Of a DNA stretch of 64,000 nt, positions 45,101-55,945 are shown piece after piece. The stretch comes from Bathynomus jamesi (taxonomy: Eukaryota > Arthropoda > Malacostraca > Isopoda > Cirolanidae): assembly GCA_023014485.1 (NCBI GenBank), contig JAJOZX010008839.1, forward strand, positions 1 to 64,000. The letters run 5' to 3'. Position 1 is the stretch's first letter. Each line of letters begins with the position of its first letter. Position numbers and translations under genes: made by a program. Below the pieces are notes generated by a model. It ran no database searches, was not told the DNA's origin, and was given only the letters and a program-made list of their open reading frames with translations.

Positions 45101-46499
45101 CATTACGCCTGTGAATAGAAGGGTGGATCTTGATCTTCGGAGTTATTGCGGCAATCATACCCATTCCATGAAAGGTATTCTTCCCATCCAAAGTGCAGAC
45201 ATCATGATCGACGTTATCTGCTGCTAGAAGGACTGCAGTGTTTTCATCAACAGTAAAAGAGCCAGACCCACTTGCCAGCGCCGCGTTTCTTTCGAATCTT
45301 GTTACTTCTGCATACGACGAACAGTAACCCAGCTGATGGAGAACGTCAATAAGGTACCTTGACCTAAAGTTGTGGTGTAGCTGAACCGACAAACCGATCT
45401 GTAGTGGACATAGTAATCCTCTAGGACGGGTTGCTTGCATAATGCTCTGCCCAATTGCACCTATTTTTCTTGAAGCATCCTGTCCCGCAAATGCTTTTGA
45501 TAATAGCAATTTCAGACTGTTGGGAATGTAATCAAGAGCACTTTCTGCAGTGATGTCATTTGGAGATGGATACACATCTTTTCTAGGAGAGTCGACAGAC
45601 TTGATATCACTTCTGATTATTTTTGCAGCAGCTTCTACTAGGTAAATCTTCTGTAGCTCTCTATCTATATCACATTCTTTCGACTTTTTGTGATAATCTA
45701 TAAGAATTTCATTAGCTGTCTCTCGTAGTGTTACTACATCTGCCTTCCCACTTTCACCTGATATTATGATCTTGTCTCCGTAACGTTCTAAAAGCTTTCT
45801 CTTCATGTGCCTGCGTTCGTAGCAGAGCTCTGACTTCCTTGAAGATATTCCTCCATTTTGGAAATTAGGTCTCCAATCAACAGTTGTTCATCATCATTCT
45901 CTTCCAGGTAAGCACAGGTCTGAAGGAATGCTTGGTGTTGCTCTTCATTAGTTGGTCTCCCTTTCTTCGAATCATGATCGTCGGAGGAGTATGCGCGAGG
46001 AATGTTTTTTCCACTTCGAAAATTTACGCTGCAGGTGTGATGGTAGACACAATCTGCAGCAGGAAGATCACGAAGATAATACTCCAGACGGCCTTTTACA
46101 TTAAACGACCACTCATCGCAGCGGCTTTCACAGCACCTTTTTATGGTTTCGGAGAACTCTGTAGTTCTTATTTTGACATGCTCTGATTTTGGTTTGTGTT
46201 TGGAAAAAAGTCCACAAAGGTATCACAAAACAAACAGTGAGTAACACTGGAAATGCGTATTCATGAAAACGAGCACTTTTCCTTGGTATTGCCTCGGCTG
46301 CCGTCTGTCGCTTCTTTATTTCAATGGTCTTTTTATCCGTAAACCTTTTCCTACATACAACGTGAACACTTATTCCAGCTGTTGCAACAACATCGCTTCC
46401 ACGGCTGCGGCTGGATGCATTTATACCATCTGCTCCTTTTTGCGAGATGTGAACCACTTCCTGTCCGCTGTCCAATTTCTCCTTACAAATCACGCACAA
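42150..46499 (-). pseudogene. Very large transposon protein with zinc-binding ends and PIN/XPG-like domain
   Basis: About 1450 codons on the minus strand, in several frames. The N-terminus has a Cys/His cluster starting CVICKEKL and ending VHVVCRKRFTDKK, then a second one near 46050 (YHHTCSVNFRSGKNIP). A long middle region includes GLLCPLQIGLSVQLHHNFRS and ITFDQPLFWKA. Near 42920 comes GEDTDLLILLLYHA, then at ~42745 FVHAFTGCDSTSRIF; this pair resembles the acidic motif and the helix-hairpin region of PIN/XPG nucleases. The C-terminus (42170-42310) is a CXC-like tail, with CSCKTKCATSRCGCKRNG. Breaks: frame changes near 46230, 45836, 44810 and 42480, and a TAG near 42715. Role inferred: transposition nuclease. 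Confidence 0.65.
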
Positions 46500-46903
46500 T
46501 TCTTCAGGGTCTGCATTCTTGAAGGCGGACGCACACCGAGTCAGCCATACACCGAGTCAGTCTGAAACAGAAAACACAAATTAATAAACTGTGTTGCAGT
46601 ATTTAAAAGGAGTACATAATAACAGTTTTAAAGAAAATGACAAGCACAAATACGCAGATTTGATAGTGGGTAGTAGGAATTAAAGAGTTGTATATACCTA
46701 TCTATATTATTTATTTATTTATTTTTTTTAAGAAATCTTTGATGCATAGTGAAATCTATCAGTTTTAATCATAAGTAGATAAACATACAAAGTTTTGATG
46801 GTATTCACGAATAACACGAACATGATTGCCGATATAAAAATAACCCCAACTATTATCTCAGACCACAACAAAATCGAATTATCAACAAATTGGCGATAAC
46901 ACC

Positions 46904-47847
46904 GGGTGTCTCAAAATAGATGGAACCCATTGACATGATAATAATTTATTACTCAGAAAATAAACTCCAAAAAAGATTACATTTCCTGGAAGCTGATATG
47001 ATATCAATTAAAAACTGAAGATTTGAGGTCTCTAGATCAAAGGATACATTTATTAGAGCACATGTTCCAAATGACCGCCGTTGCGCTGCAGACACACTTG
47101 AAGCCGACGAGCGAAGTTGTCAATCACCCTGACACCCTGCACAGAGTGCAATGGCCTCTGAAGCACCTCGTCTGGGCTTGTGTGCCCCAGAACACATTGT
47201 TCTTGCTATTGACATACCCACTGAGCAAGAAGTGTGCTTCGTCGCTGAACCAAACATCATCAAGAAGTCAGGATCCTCTTCGATCTTGTTCTCGAACCAC
47301 CGGCACATCACAACACGTTTTGCCATGTCAGCTGGTGAGAGTTTATGCTTGATCTGGATCCTGTATGGGTACAGCTGAAGATCCTTGCTCAAGATTCTTT
47401 GCACTGACGCACGTGAAAGACCAGATCTTGCAACGTCTTCGGATTGACTTTTTCGGACTCCTTCCGACAGAATCTCTCACCGCATTCACATTGTCAGGAG
47501 ATCTTGCAGTCACCTTCCTGCCAGATCTGGGTATTTCTGCTTTCTTGTTGAGATTGTTTACTGATCCTGTGGCTTGAAATTGTGTGCCCAACGATAAATT
47601 TGGCTTTTCTGGGGATAATTGTTGAAGTTGAACTTCCTGCGAAATTTCGCTTGCACAGTTTTGAATGATTTCGTCTCCAAATAAGTAGTGACGCAAAAAA
47701 TTTTTTTCTCCTTTGTCCAAGGCATTTTGATTGATAATTATTAGTTGTTATCGTCTCCTCTCTTTAAATCTGAGAAAATAGAAGGAGAACATTAATATTG
47801 GCAGAATTATTAGCAGTGACATGGGTTGCATGTATATTGAGACACCC
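46904..47847 (-). mobile_element. mariner-like remnant nested in the Academ-like element
   Basis: GGGTGTCTCAAAATAG on the left is mirrored by GGGTGTCTCAATATAC (reverse complement) on the right. The exact ends and the flanking TA cannot be fixed because the outermost bases differ. It lies just upstream of the large gene's start and carries a decayed transposase. Confidence 0.7.
47023..47723 (-). pseudogene. mariner-like transposase remnant
   Basis: On the minus strand the start gives MDKGEKNFLRHYLFGD. Then come PRSGRKVTARSPDNVNAVRD, SVGRSPKKSIRRR and, in another frame, LYPYRIQIKHKLSPADMAKR and CRWFENKIEEDPDFL. These are the DNA-binding and linker regions of a mariner-like transposase. The catalytic middle after DPDFL is shifted and the C-terminal catalytic block is missing. 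It cannot be active. Confidence 0.75.
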
Positions 47848-48491
47848 TTTAATATAAGTTTATAAAGATGTAGCAATGTCCATTCTCACATACACTCCAT
47901 ACAGTATATTTTATTTACATTACGTGACGTCATAGTTTAATACTAGCCGCCTAATACAATTTTTAGTGTCATATAGGTTAATTTAGAAACGAAAATGTGT
48001 TTTAAAACATTTTACTGATCAAGAAAAACGTCATAACTCTCTACAAAGCGAAATTAAAATTTATTGTATTTCGTAGGAAACTGCCGGTCCGCCATTTTGA
48101 ATTTCATTTTTGGGGGTGTTCCCGGGGTCCAATTTTGTCGGATTTTGGATATGTTATTCTGCTCTAGATTGCCTGGACTAGACATGGATGTATGAATGAA
48201 CAACATATAAATAATGACGTATAGAGTGTACAGTTTTTATTATTATGTTAAAGAATTTCCATACATTGTATACTAGAGATTTGATGAAGGGAAATTAATG
48301 ACAGGAAAATGTGAAGGGAATTAAGTTGCTTTATGACGTCTTGGTTATTTAATTCGTACGTACATTATAACCTTTATAATTCATTATTGGGAGGATTTTA
48401 AAGAAAAGAATTAGAGACAAAGAGTGGGTATTAAGGACTAAGAAGTATAACTACGGGTTCCAATCATGCCATATGCAATGTGTATGCATAA

Positions 48492-51463
48492 CACCGTGTA
48501 ACACAAAATTTGTCCATGAGTTAAAACTATTATTTTCTGATTTTTTAGGGCATAAATAAGTAAAAATGAGCAGTCACCAAGTTCAGACTTCGGTTCTGAG
48601 TTCATGAGATCGATTTATTGATTTTTTGCCATTTTTGCTTATTAATTTAAGGGGTTTTCACACTATCTGCTTTAAATCAAATGAATCCTGTTAAGTATAA
48701 TTTTAATTGATGTTAACACGATTATTATGATAAATCAATGATGAAAATGAAGTTCTCCAGGCCCCGTCTTTAGAATGAAAATAAAAAGAAGGAAACGAGT
48801 AGGGAATAATTATGTATTATAATATGTTAATACACAGACAGTGATACAGTGCAGTGATGCAGAGCGTTGATAAAGAGTATTGCTACGGAGAATTGATACA
48901 GAATTGATACAAAAATTCTAGCGTTATAGTTTAATCAAAAAGAAGTTTGTCTACGAGATTGGCGATTGTATTTCAGTTCACTCTCACGCAAAAGGTTCCA
49001 GATATAGTCCCCCATCATACTTTCATTGTACTGTCCCTTGTAGCGTTCCTCGAAAGAGCTGACATCCTGGTGAAATCTTTCACCTTGTTCTTCTGAGTAG
49101 TCTCCCATGTTTTCTTTGAACTCATCAAGGTGGGCGTGTAGTACGTGCAGTTTCAGCGACATCCGGCAGCCCATGCTCCGGTAAGTGTCCACAAGTTCGT
49201 CAACGATTTCCCTGTTGTTCTCTGCCTTGTGGTTTCCGAGGAAACCTTTGACTAGAGAAACGAAGCTTGTCCAAGCTGCCCGCTCAACCTCAGACAGCTT
49301 CTCAGGAAAGCTGTCGGAGTCAATAAGTCGCTTCACCTGAGGGCCCACAAATACTCCTGCTTTGATCTTCGCCTCCAACAACTTCGGGAACAGCTCCTGG
49401 ATGTGCTTCAAGGCCTCACCCTCTGGATCCAGCTGTTTAACAAACTGCTTAATGATGCCCAATTTGATGTGCAGGGGTGGCATCAGCACTTTCGTTGGCT
49501 CCACCAGCGGCTCTTGCTTCACGTTATGGGCCCCAACCTCATAGCCGGTCCTGAGGGGCCAGTTCCTCTTCTCGTAGTGAAGGGCTGTATTTCGGCTATC
49601 CCAGAGGCACAGATAGCAAGGGAACTTGGTGAAGCCTCCCTGAAGCCCCATCAAGAAGGCCACCATCTTGAAATCGCCAATGACCTCCCAGCTGAATTGG
49701 TCGTACTTCAGTGCACTCAGCAGGATTTTGACGTTCTGGTACTCTTCTTTCATGTGCACTGAATGAGCCAGAGGAATCGAGGGCCACTGATTTGTGTTGT
49801 GCAGTAAAACAGCCTTGAGGCTTTTAGATGAACTGTCGATGAAGAGCCGCCAGTCAGAGGTGTTGCAGGGAATGCCCACAGCGTCGAAGAGTCCTCTGGT
49901 GTCATGGCAGTAGCACAACCCATCTCTAAGAGTGAAGAACACTGAAAAGCCGCGATGCCGCTTCCTCTGGGAAGTAATTCGAACGCTGTCGTCCAGTAAG
50001 TCCCACTGCTTCAGTCTGGAAATGAGCAGCTCGGCGTTGGACTTTGTCAAGGCCATTTCCCTGATGGGTCGTTGATGTCCTCTTGGTTGGGGTAGTAGGG
50101 GCACCTTTCACCGGCCACCCGGCGTCGACGGCGCGCAGCAGATGACGCACCTTGCTCCTCCTCGGAATCATCATAGCTTGCTTCTTCTGCTGGACAAGAT
50201 TGATCTCTCAAGGGAGGCTGTGGCACAGGTAGGTCCGTCGCGTTATGGGGAACAGGTGCAATAGATGACGGAATGTCAGGGTACTCAATGGGAGGCGCAT
50301 TCTTCCCCTTTCTTCGTTTTGTTGGGTCCACCATAGAGAAATAGCAGTCCGTGAGATGGTCTGAGGGCTCACGCCAGACACGGGGGATAGCGAAACGCAT
50401 TGCCCTCTTCTCTCCTCTAAACCAACCTTCAAGAGTGCGGCGGCAGTAGTCACAGATGACATGTGGTGCCCAGCGTTTGTCTTGGTCACCGACTGGCATT
50501 CCGAAGTAGGCATGATAGGCTTCCTTTGCACGGGTGCAACTGTCCAAGCAGTGTTTTTTAGCCGTCTTTGCGAAGAACTCGCCGCACACGTAGCAGAAGG
50601 AATCCGCTGGGTATTTGCAACCACGAGCAGCCATAACAGTAACTTCGTCACACGTCACACGTCTGAAAAAGTAAAAATAATGGATTAATTTAACCCTATA
50701 TGGACATAATTCTTATTTTTGTCTTAAATTTTTTTTACCTATATTAAACATTCATTTAGAGTACTTTGAACATAAATATGTGATTTTTAATGTAATATAT
50801 ATATATAATAATATATATATAAATAATATATATATATAATATATATAATATATATAATATATATAATGTAATATATATAATACAAATTGGACAACCTTAT
50901 ACCACGTGGCAAAGAAGGCATGGATGTCAGAGCCATCAATATTGTTACGTTTCAATAAAATATTCTAGTGCTCAGTTTATCAGAATTGTTTTATATTACT
51001 TCAGCCATTCTAACAACGTATATTGAGCAATAAAAAATTATTCAACTTACCTTTAATCAAATAAAGTGATAAAAAATAAAAAACGAACTGCGTAACCATA
51101 CACTTTTACTTCTACTGACGCACTAACTTATTTTTTCATTAAAGCTCGGTTTTCTGCAGTAGGAGTTGCCAATTCGTGATATAAACTCCTTGAACCGTTA
51201 CAAATTTGACGATATCGTCATTTAAGTTAAAATGTACTTGTTTCGGTAAATATATAGTGAATTTTGAAGCGTTTACAGATCTGTCGTAGATGTCCATATA
51301 GGGTTAAAAAATAATATTCTTATTTCAACAAATCGATGTACTGACAACAAACCCGAAGTTTAAAATCACTGACAGCTTTTTTCCAGTGATTTGAAGCATA
51401 ATGAATCAGAAAATAAAGGTTATTGCCCAGAAACAGAGAAAAAATTTTTTTTGTTACACGGTG
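48492..51463 (-). mobile_element. CAC-ended DNA transposon with TAA target duplication, copy 2
   Basis: 2972 bp with ends CACCGTGTAACAC and, as reverse complement, CACCGTGTAACAA. TAA precedes and follows it (48489-48491, 51464-51466). Family 1 copies A and B have a single TAA at this site (GTATAATCTGATAAAATTT in copy B), so the element and its 3-bp duplication are defined by an empty site. It encodes one transposase-like gene on the minus strand and about 800 bases of non-coding sequence at its right side, which include TA-rich runs near 50795-50880. Confidence 0.9.
48935..50634 (-). pseudogene. Transposase-like protein (FIDSS...GERFHQD family), one frameshift
   Basis: The ATG near 50634 gives MAARGCKYPADSFCYVCGEF. 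A cysteine-rich N-terminal region (FCYVCGEF, CDYCRR, CYFSMVD) is followed by a Pro/Glu-rich linker. The frame then shifts once near 50060. The rest is open for ~370 codons: FIDSSSKSLKAVLLHN (first Asp), GDFKMVAFLMGLQGG (second Asp), CYLC (C-x2-C), PLHIKLGIIKQFVKQ, then LHVLHAHLDEF and SEEQGERFHQDVSSF (Glu). I propose these as the DDE residues. The C-x2-C pair and nearby His residues recall CACTA/Transib-type transposases, but overall similarity to a named family is not something I can assert. This copy is better preserved than 4255-6575. Confidence 0.75.
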
Positions 51464-51826
51464 TAATCAGACAAAATTTAGGGATGAGGGTTAGATGCAG
51501 GACAACCATAATTAATTATTATAAATTCTCTAACAAACGAAAATGGAAATATGGATACGACTAAACCATAAAAGGTGGAGGTCGCATGGTTGACACTGAA
51601 GAAAAAATAAAAAGCAAAAATCGAAATTCTATCCAAACTCGCTCAGGCGATTTTGGTTCCTCATGTAAAAATGAATACTGACAATTAATTCATTGTTCAT
51701 TTTTACATATATATATACACACTCTACATATATATATATATGTAATGTGTATATATATATATACTATAAATATATATATACACACTGTGTGTATATATAT
51801 ATACTATATATACATATATAATATGT

Positions 51827-52126
51827 AAAGAACGACGCTTGTGTAGAAGAGCGTTCTGCACAAAATGAGGAGGGAGAACGAACAAATGAAAAATGAGTTA
51901 CCACGCGGAAATCGAATCCAGGTTCATCCGATTGCCGGTCAGATATGCTATCCACTACACCATGCACCTCGATCAATCAGAAGTCAAATTCTCCTACATG
52001 CGAGCAGAAACCAATGCCCTGAGGGGGCACCTCCGCATGCCGTACATATATACCTCATTTTTCATTTGTTCGTTCTCCCTCTTCATCTTGTGCGGAACGC
52101 TCTTCTACACAAGCGTCGTTCTTTAA
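51827..52126. mobile_element. Foldback element with tRNA-like core
   Basis: Inverted arms of ~70 bases (51827-51896 and 52057-52126) start AAAGAACGACGCTTGTGTAG and end in its complement, with few mismatches. The centre holds a tRNA-like sequence on the minus strand and ~80 further bases. It sits between (TA)n tracts. No protein is encoded. Confidence 0.8.
51897..51970 (-). ncRNA. tRNA-like (SINE-head) sequence
   Basis: On the minus strand, TGGTGTAGTGGATAGC matches an internal A box and GGATTCGATTTCC matches a B box, at tRNA-like spacing. Between them TCTGACCGGCAATCGGA can fold as an anticodon arm with a seven-base loop. The acceptor ends do not pair, so it is not a working tRNA gene; it is more likely a tRNA-derived promoter of a short element. 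Confidence 0.6.
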
Positions 52127-52154
52127 ATTAATTATACTGTGTTGTTTGCAGTTA

Positions 52155-52460
<306 letters not shown>

Positions 52461-52536
52461 ATACACAGTTTCTACCAATAATTTAAATAGTATTAATAGC
52501 CCTCTCTCTTCCCCTAGTTCCCAACCCTTCGTTCGA

Positions 52537-53169
52537 GTGCGCAATGGAGCCCCATTGAGAAAACCTAAGACTTGTCTACCAGTAATAACAAACAATAAGT
52601 TTTCTGTTTCAGGTTTCGAAGATGCTGATGAACCGGAAATACGACTCGTTGGCGATTCCATTGTTCGAGGGCAGCTCGAGGAATTCTGTTGGAGAAACCC
52701 TCATCGTAGGCGCCGTTACTGCTACCCTGGTGCAAGGTTGGAGGATATAACTAATAGTGTTGACCATTTTACAGACGGTACCCCCGAGGACACAACGTAT
52801 GTTATTCATGTCGGTACTAATAACGTTTTAAATTCTAGATCGGAAGAACTGCTGTCTAGGTACAGGGACTTACTAGAGCGACTAAAGGAGAAAACTAATA
52901 AGATTGTCTTAACAGGTATACTTCCTCGAATTATCCAACGAAACGATTTCTACAGCAAGGCGACCTATATTAACAATAACCTAAAGTCTCTTTGCCAACA
53001 GGAAGGAGTGCATTTTGCGAATTTTTGGAACAGTTTCTACGGCAGGAGGGACTTGTTCCTCGAAGATGGACTTCATCTTACTGACGTTGGAGCTGTGCGT
53101 TTAGGAAGACTATTTCATAATACTGTCTCTTCTTTTCAGGCTGCCGTAACTCGAACGGTCCCAGCGTAA
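52537..53169 (+). CDS. CR1 ORF1 with SGNH-hydrolase (esterase) domain
   Basis: An intact frame of 210 codons with a non-ATG apparent start, so the true start may be upstream and lost. SGNH landmarks are VGDSIVRGQ (Ser in block I), HVGTNNVLN (block III with Asn), and [15 protein letters not shown] (block V with Asp and His). An N-terminal Lys/Arg patch precedes block I. CR1-clade and related LINEs often carry an esterase in ORF1; its role in retrotransposition is not settled, with lipid-ester cleavage as one idea. This is among the few undamaged coding parts of the window. Confidence 0.8.
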   Translation: MRNGAPLRKPKTCLPVITNNKFSVSGFEDADEPEIRLVGDSIVRGQLEEFCWRNPHRRRRYCYPGARLEDITNSVDHFTDGTPEDTTYVIHVGTNNVLNSRSEELLSRYRDLLERLKEKTNKIVLTGILPRIIQRNDFYSKATYINNNLKSLCQQEGVHFANFWNSFYGRRDLFLEDGLHLTDVGAVRLGRLFHNTVSSFQAAVTRTVPA

Positions 53170-53199
53170 ATTCCACAAATTTCCCCTGCGCTCGCGAAG

Positions 53200-53820
53200 G
53201 TGTCGCAATTACAAACAATTTGAAGGTTCTATCCTAAAATGCTCGTCGCCTACGAAATAAAATAAATGAATTTTTTCTTTAATTGCTTGTAAAGACTATG
53301 ATGTAATTGCGATAAATGAATCGTGGCTTAGCACTGAAACACGTGACTTTGTAGGGGAGTATCAAATTAAAGGTTATAGACTTTTTGTTATAAACAGAAT
53401 AAGTAGGCGAGAAGGCGGTGTTATGTTGTATATCAAAGATAATATTGCGAACGTTATAGAAGTAAAGCACACAATTCCAGAACCGAGAGATTCGACTATA
53501 GCAGAACTTAAATTGAACGATTTCAAACTTCTTGCGGTTATATAGAGGCCCCCTAATCCAACAGCTGATACGGACGAAGCGTTATATCGTGAACTAAAGA
53601 GAATAATAGGTAGCGACCAGGCCTTAGTTATGGGTGACTTTAATTGCGCCAACGTGAATTAGGATACAATGCAGGGAGACGCGGAAGGTAATCGTTTAGT
53701 TAATTTTCTCGAGGATAGCTTCCTTATTCAAAAAGTTGGGGAACCTACGAGGTTGGACAGTATTTTAGATTTAATAATAACTACGGATGATAGGCTAATT
53801 ACTAATTTCAAGTAATAGAA
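53200..53820 (+). pseudogene. CR1 ORF2 endonuclease region (APE type)
   Basis: Decayed and with stops, but GGVMLYIKDNIANVIEVKHT, a TIAELKLNDFKLLAV stretch and MGDFNCANVN (the G-D-F-N motif of apurinic-type endonucleases) can be recognised, followed by TRLDSILDLIIT. It would nick target DNA. Not functional here. Confidence 0.75.
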
Positions 53821-53844
53821 CCATTAAGCAATAGCGATCACAAT

Positions 53845-55450
53845 ATGGTACAGTTTGTCCTCTCAGTAAGTCACTCGAAACCAGCTAACTCGACTAAAAT
53901 TCCCAACTTCCAGCACGCAGACTTTTGTAAATTTCGAAATAAATTGTCACACGTCAATTGGGAAAACGTAATGGGGAACTCCAATGCAAAACTAATGAAT
54001 GAATCGTTTGAAACAGTATTTAGGACTATAAATGAGGAATGTCTACCTGTCAAATAAGCGTGCGAAAGTAAATAACAAGCCCTTGTGGTTTACTTCTAGA
54101 ATAGGAGACATTATAAAGAGTACAGATAGGACTAATAGGCTACATAAGTGCGATAAAGACAATTTGTGGTTATGAAAGAACTACATATCTCTAAGGCGTG
54201 AAGCGAAAAGTGTAATAAAAAAGTCCAAGCGCGAATTTGAAATCTCCATAGCTCGTGACGGTAAAGAAAACCCAAGCGTTTCTTTTAATACGTCAACAAT
54301 ATATATCCAGTAAAAAGTGTCTTGGGCCCATTGAAAAATGTTAAGAGAGATCTAGTTTCTTAAAACAAGGAAATGGCTACCTTGCTAAACGAATTCGTTC
54401 CGTCAGTTTTTACTATAGAAGATGTAACGAATATCCCTATGGTCATAGACATCATACCTTTTGATAATGGTAATATTTTGGATAATATTGTGGTTAGTGA
54501 AGGGGCGGTAATGCGCTATATTGATAAAATGAAAACGCGTAAATCACCGGGCCGGATTCCATATATCCCATACAACTAAAAGAATTAAAAGATAGCATTG
54601 TTGTGCCGCTAACAAAGGTTTTTAATGCGTCTATTTCTGAGGGGTGCGTACCAGATAATTTCAAGTTAGCAAACGTAACACCTATCTTTAAGAAAGGCGA
54701 TAAAGGTGCGGCGGGAAATTATAGGCTAATCAGTTTAACGTCTGTTGTAGGTAAGCTACTGGAATCAATAATTAGGGATCGTATAGTCGAACACTTAGAA
54801 GTGCATAACTTAGTTAGAAATATGCAGCACGGTTTTAGGCGAAACAAATCTTGCTTAACTAATCTTTTAGAATTTTTTCAAAGCGTGGTTGACGTTTACG
54901 ATAGTCATCGGGCGGTTGATGTAGTGTATTTTGATTTTCAAAACGCGTTTGACACCGTACCGCACAAAAGACTCATTGAAAAAACTAAGGCTCATGGAAT
55001 TATTGGTGTAGTAATAAATTTGATAGAAGAGTGGTTGCGAGGTAGGAAACAGAGGGTGGTCGTTGATGGAGCGGAGTCGTGTGGGGCTAATGTGGCGAGT
55101 GGCGTTCCTCAGGGTTCTGTATTTGGCCCCTTGCTTTTCCTTATATATATTAACGATTTAGATGTCGGTCTAGTCAGTACAGTTTCAAATTTGCGGATGA
55201 CACGAAGCTGGGTGGTAGTGTGATTAATGACGAAGATAGAGGTAAAATCCAGAATGATCTGAATAAAATCGTTGATTGGTCAGTCACATGGCAAATGAGA
55301 TTTAACGTCGATAAGTGCAAAATTTTACATATAGGTTCGCGTAACGGTAATTTTGCGTGTAGTATGTCAGGGAAAGAGGTGATAAGCGTAGAGCAGGAAA
55401 AAGATTTAGGAGTTATAGTCACTGGTGATTTGAAAGTAGCGAAACAAAGA
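53845..55450 (+). pseudogene. CR1 ORF2 reverse transcriptase
   Basis: After a linker, the RT region begins around DKMKTRKSPG and changes frame near 54550. It then shows FKLANVTPIFKKGDKGAAGN, MQHGFRRNKSCLTNLLEF and VVYFDFQNAFDTVPHKRL with the first catalytic Asp. GVPQGSVFGPLLFLIYIND follows. A frameshift near 55180 moves the F-A-D-D-T-K catalytic motif into another frame, which continues with WQMRFNVDKCKILHIG and DLGVIVTGDLKVAKQ. After ~55445 homology ends. Confidence 0.8.
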
Positions 55451-55696
55451 GCAGTTAAAGGAGAGAGTTGTCTCTCAGATGTAATTTGTGAATTACGAGT
55501 TTTCCTCCTATGAAATTTAGCGTTGCAAGTTGGAATTAATGTATTAAAGTAACTTTTCGGTATTAATATTTAAATTTCTTATTTAATGACTGTTTTGGAA
55601 AATTGTGTTATTTTTTAAACTTCATTTGGGTTTACTCGTGCAACTGAAACATTAGCTTGAGTATTCACCCGGAAATGGAGCCTTTTAGGTGGCCAG
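55451..55696. other. Unassigned spacer
   Basis: Sequence between the end of the LINE and the left end of the BED-finger hAT; I see no gene or repeat. Confidence 0.5.
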
Positions 55697-55945
55697 TAGG
55701 GTTTCTTTACCGGGATCCCGGGATCCCAGTAGATTTTTAGCTAATTTAAATTTCCCGGGAAATTCTCCCTGTCCCGGGAAATCCCGGGATATTTTCTTAA
55801 AAATTTAATTTTGCTTATTTTGTGTTAAGACTGGTAAATTTTGCTAATAATAAGTTTAATTAACCCATAACTTGTCTGAATACGTTTGTATTTGTTAGTT
55901 TTAAGCTTGCTTAGTTTTTTGTTTTTTAATTTCAGCTTGTTATGG

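Larger units (their letters stand above)
41741..48181 (-). mobile_element. Large DNA transposon, Academ-like candidate
   Basis: 6441 bp between CTAGTCCAGGCAAT and its complement. Beyond the first 14 bases the two ends match again over ~95 bases (from GAATAACATATCCAAAATCC to the TTTCCTACG motif); the left end has ~75 extra bases in between. Family 1 copies A and B run uninterrupted across this point. The target duplication could be CTAG (4 bases) if the ends start at TCCAGG, but the palindrome makes this ambiguous. A single giant gene lies inside on the minus strand. A PIN/XPG-like nuclease motif, a cysteine-rich tail and a short duplication would suit Academ; that name is my inference. Confidence 0.7.
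40577..51710 (+). repeat. Family 1 long non-coding repeat, copy C, split in three
   Basis: Pieces at 40577-41740, 48182-48491 and 51464-51710 join into one copy colinear with A and B. The gaps hold the Academ-like element and the second CAC-ended transposon. A (TA)n run lies inside at about 41397-41438, where copies A and B also have AT-rich sequence. Unlike A and B, this copy has no (TA)n at its left edge. Confidence 0.8.
52490..55450 (+). mobile_element. CR1-type non-LTR retrotransposon, degenerate
   Basis: An esterase-type ORF1, an endonuclease region and a reverse transcriptase follow on the plus strand. The 5' end abuts a microsatellite and the 3' end is lost shortly after the RT C-terminal block. 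Frames change several times in ORF2. Confidence 0.85.

Noticed and set aside
44751..45806. Two separate host genes at 42716-44800 and 44751-45806
   Set aside because: They are consecutive parts of one protein joined by a frameshift near 44810, inside an element with inverted ends.
49362..49762. Plus-strand open frames over the second CAC-ended element
   Set aside because: They are antisense to the conserved transposase-like gene and lack any motif.
51897..51970. A functional tRNA gene
   Set aside because: The acceptor stem does not pair and the T arm is degenerate; a tRNA-derived element fits better.
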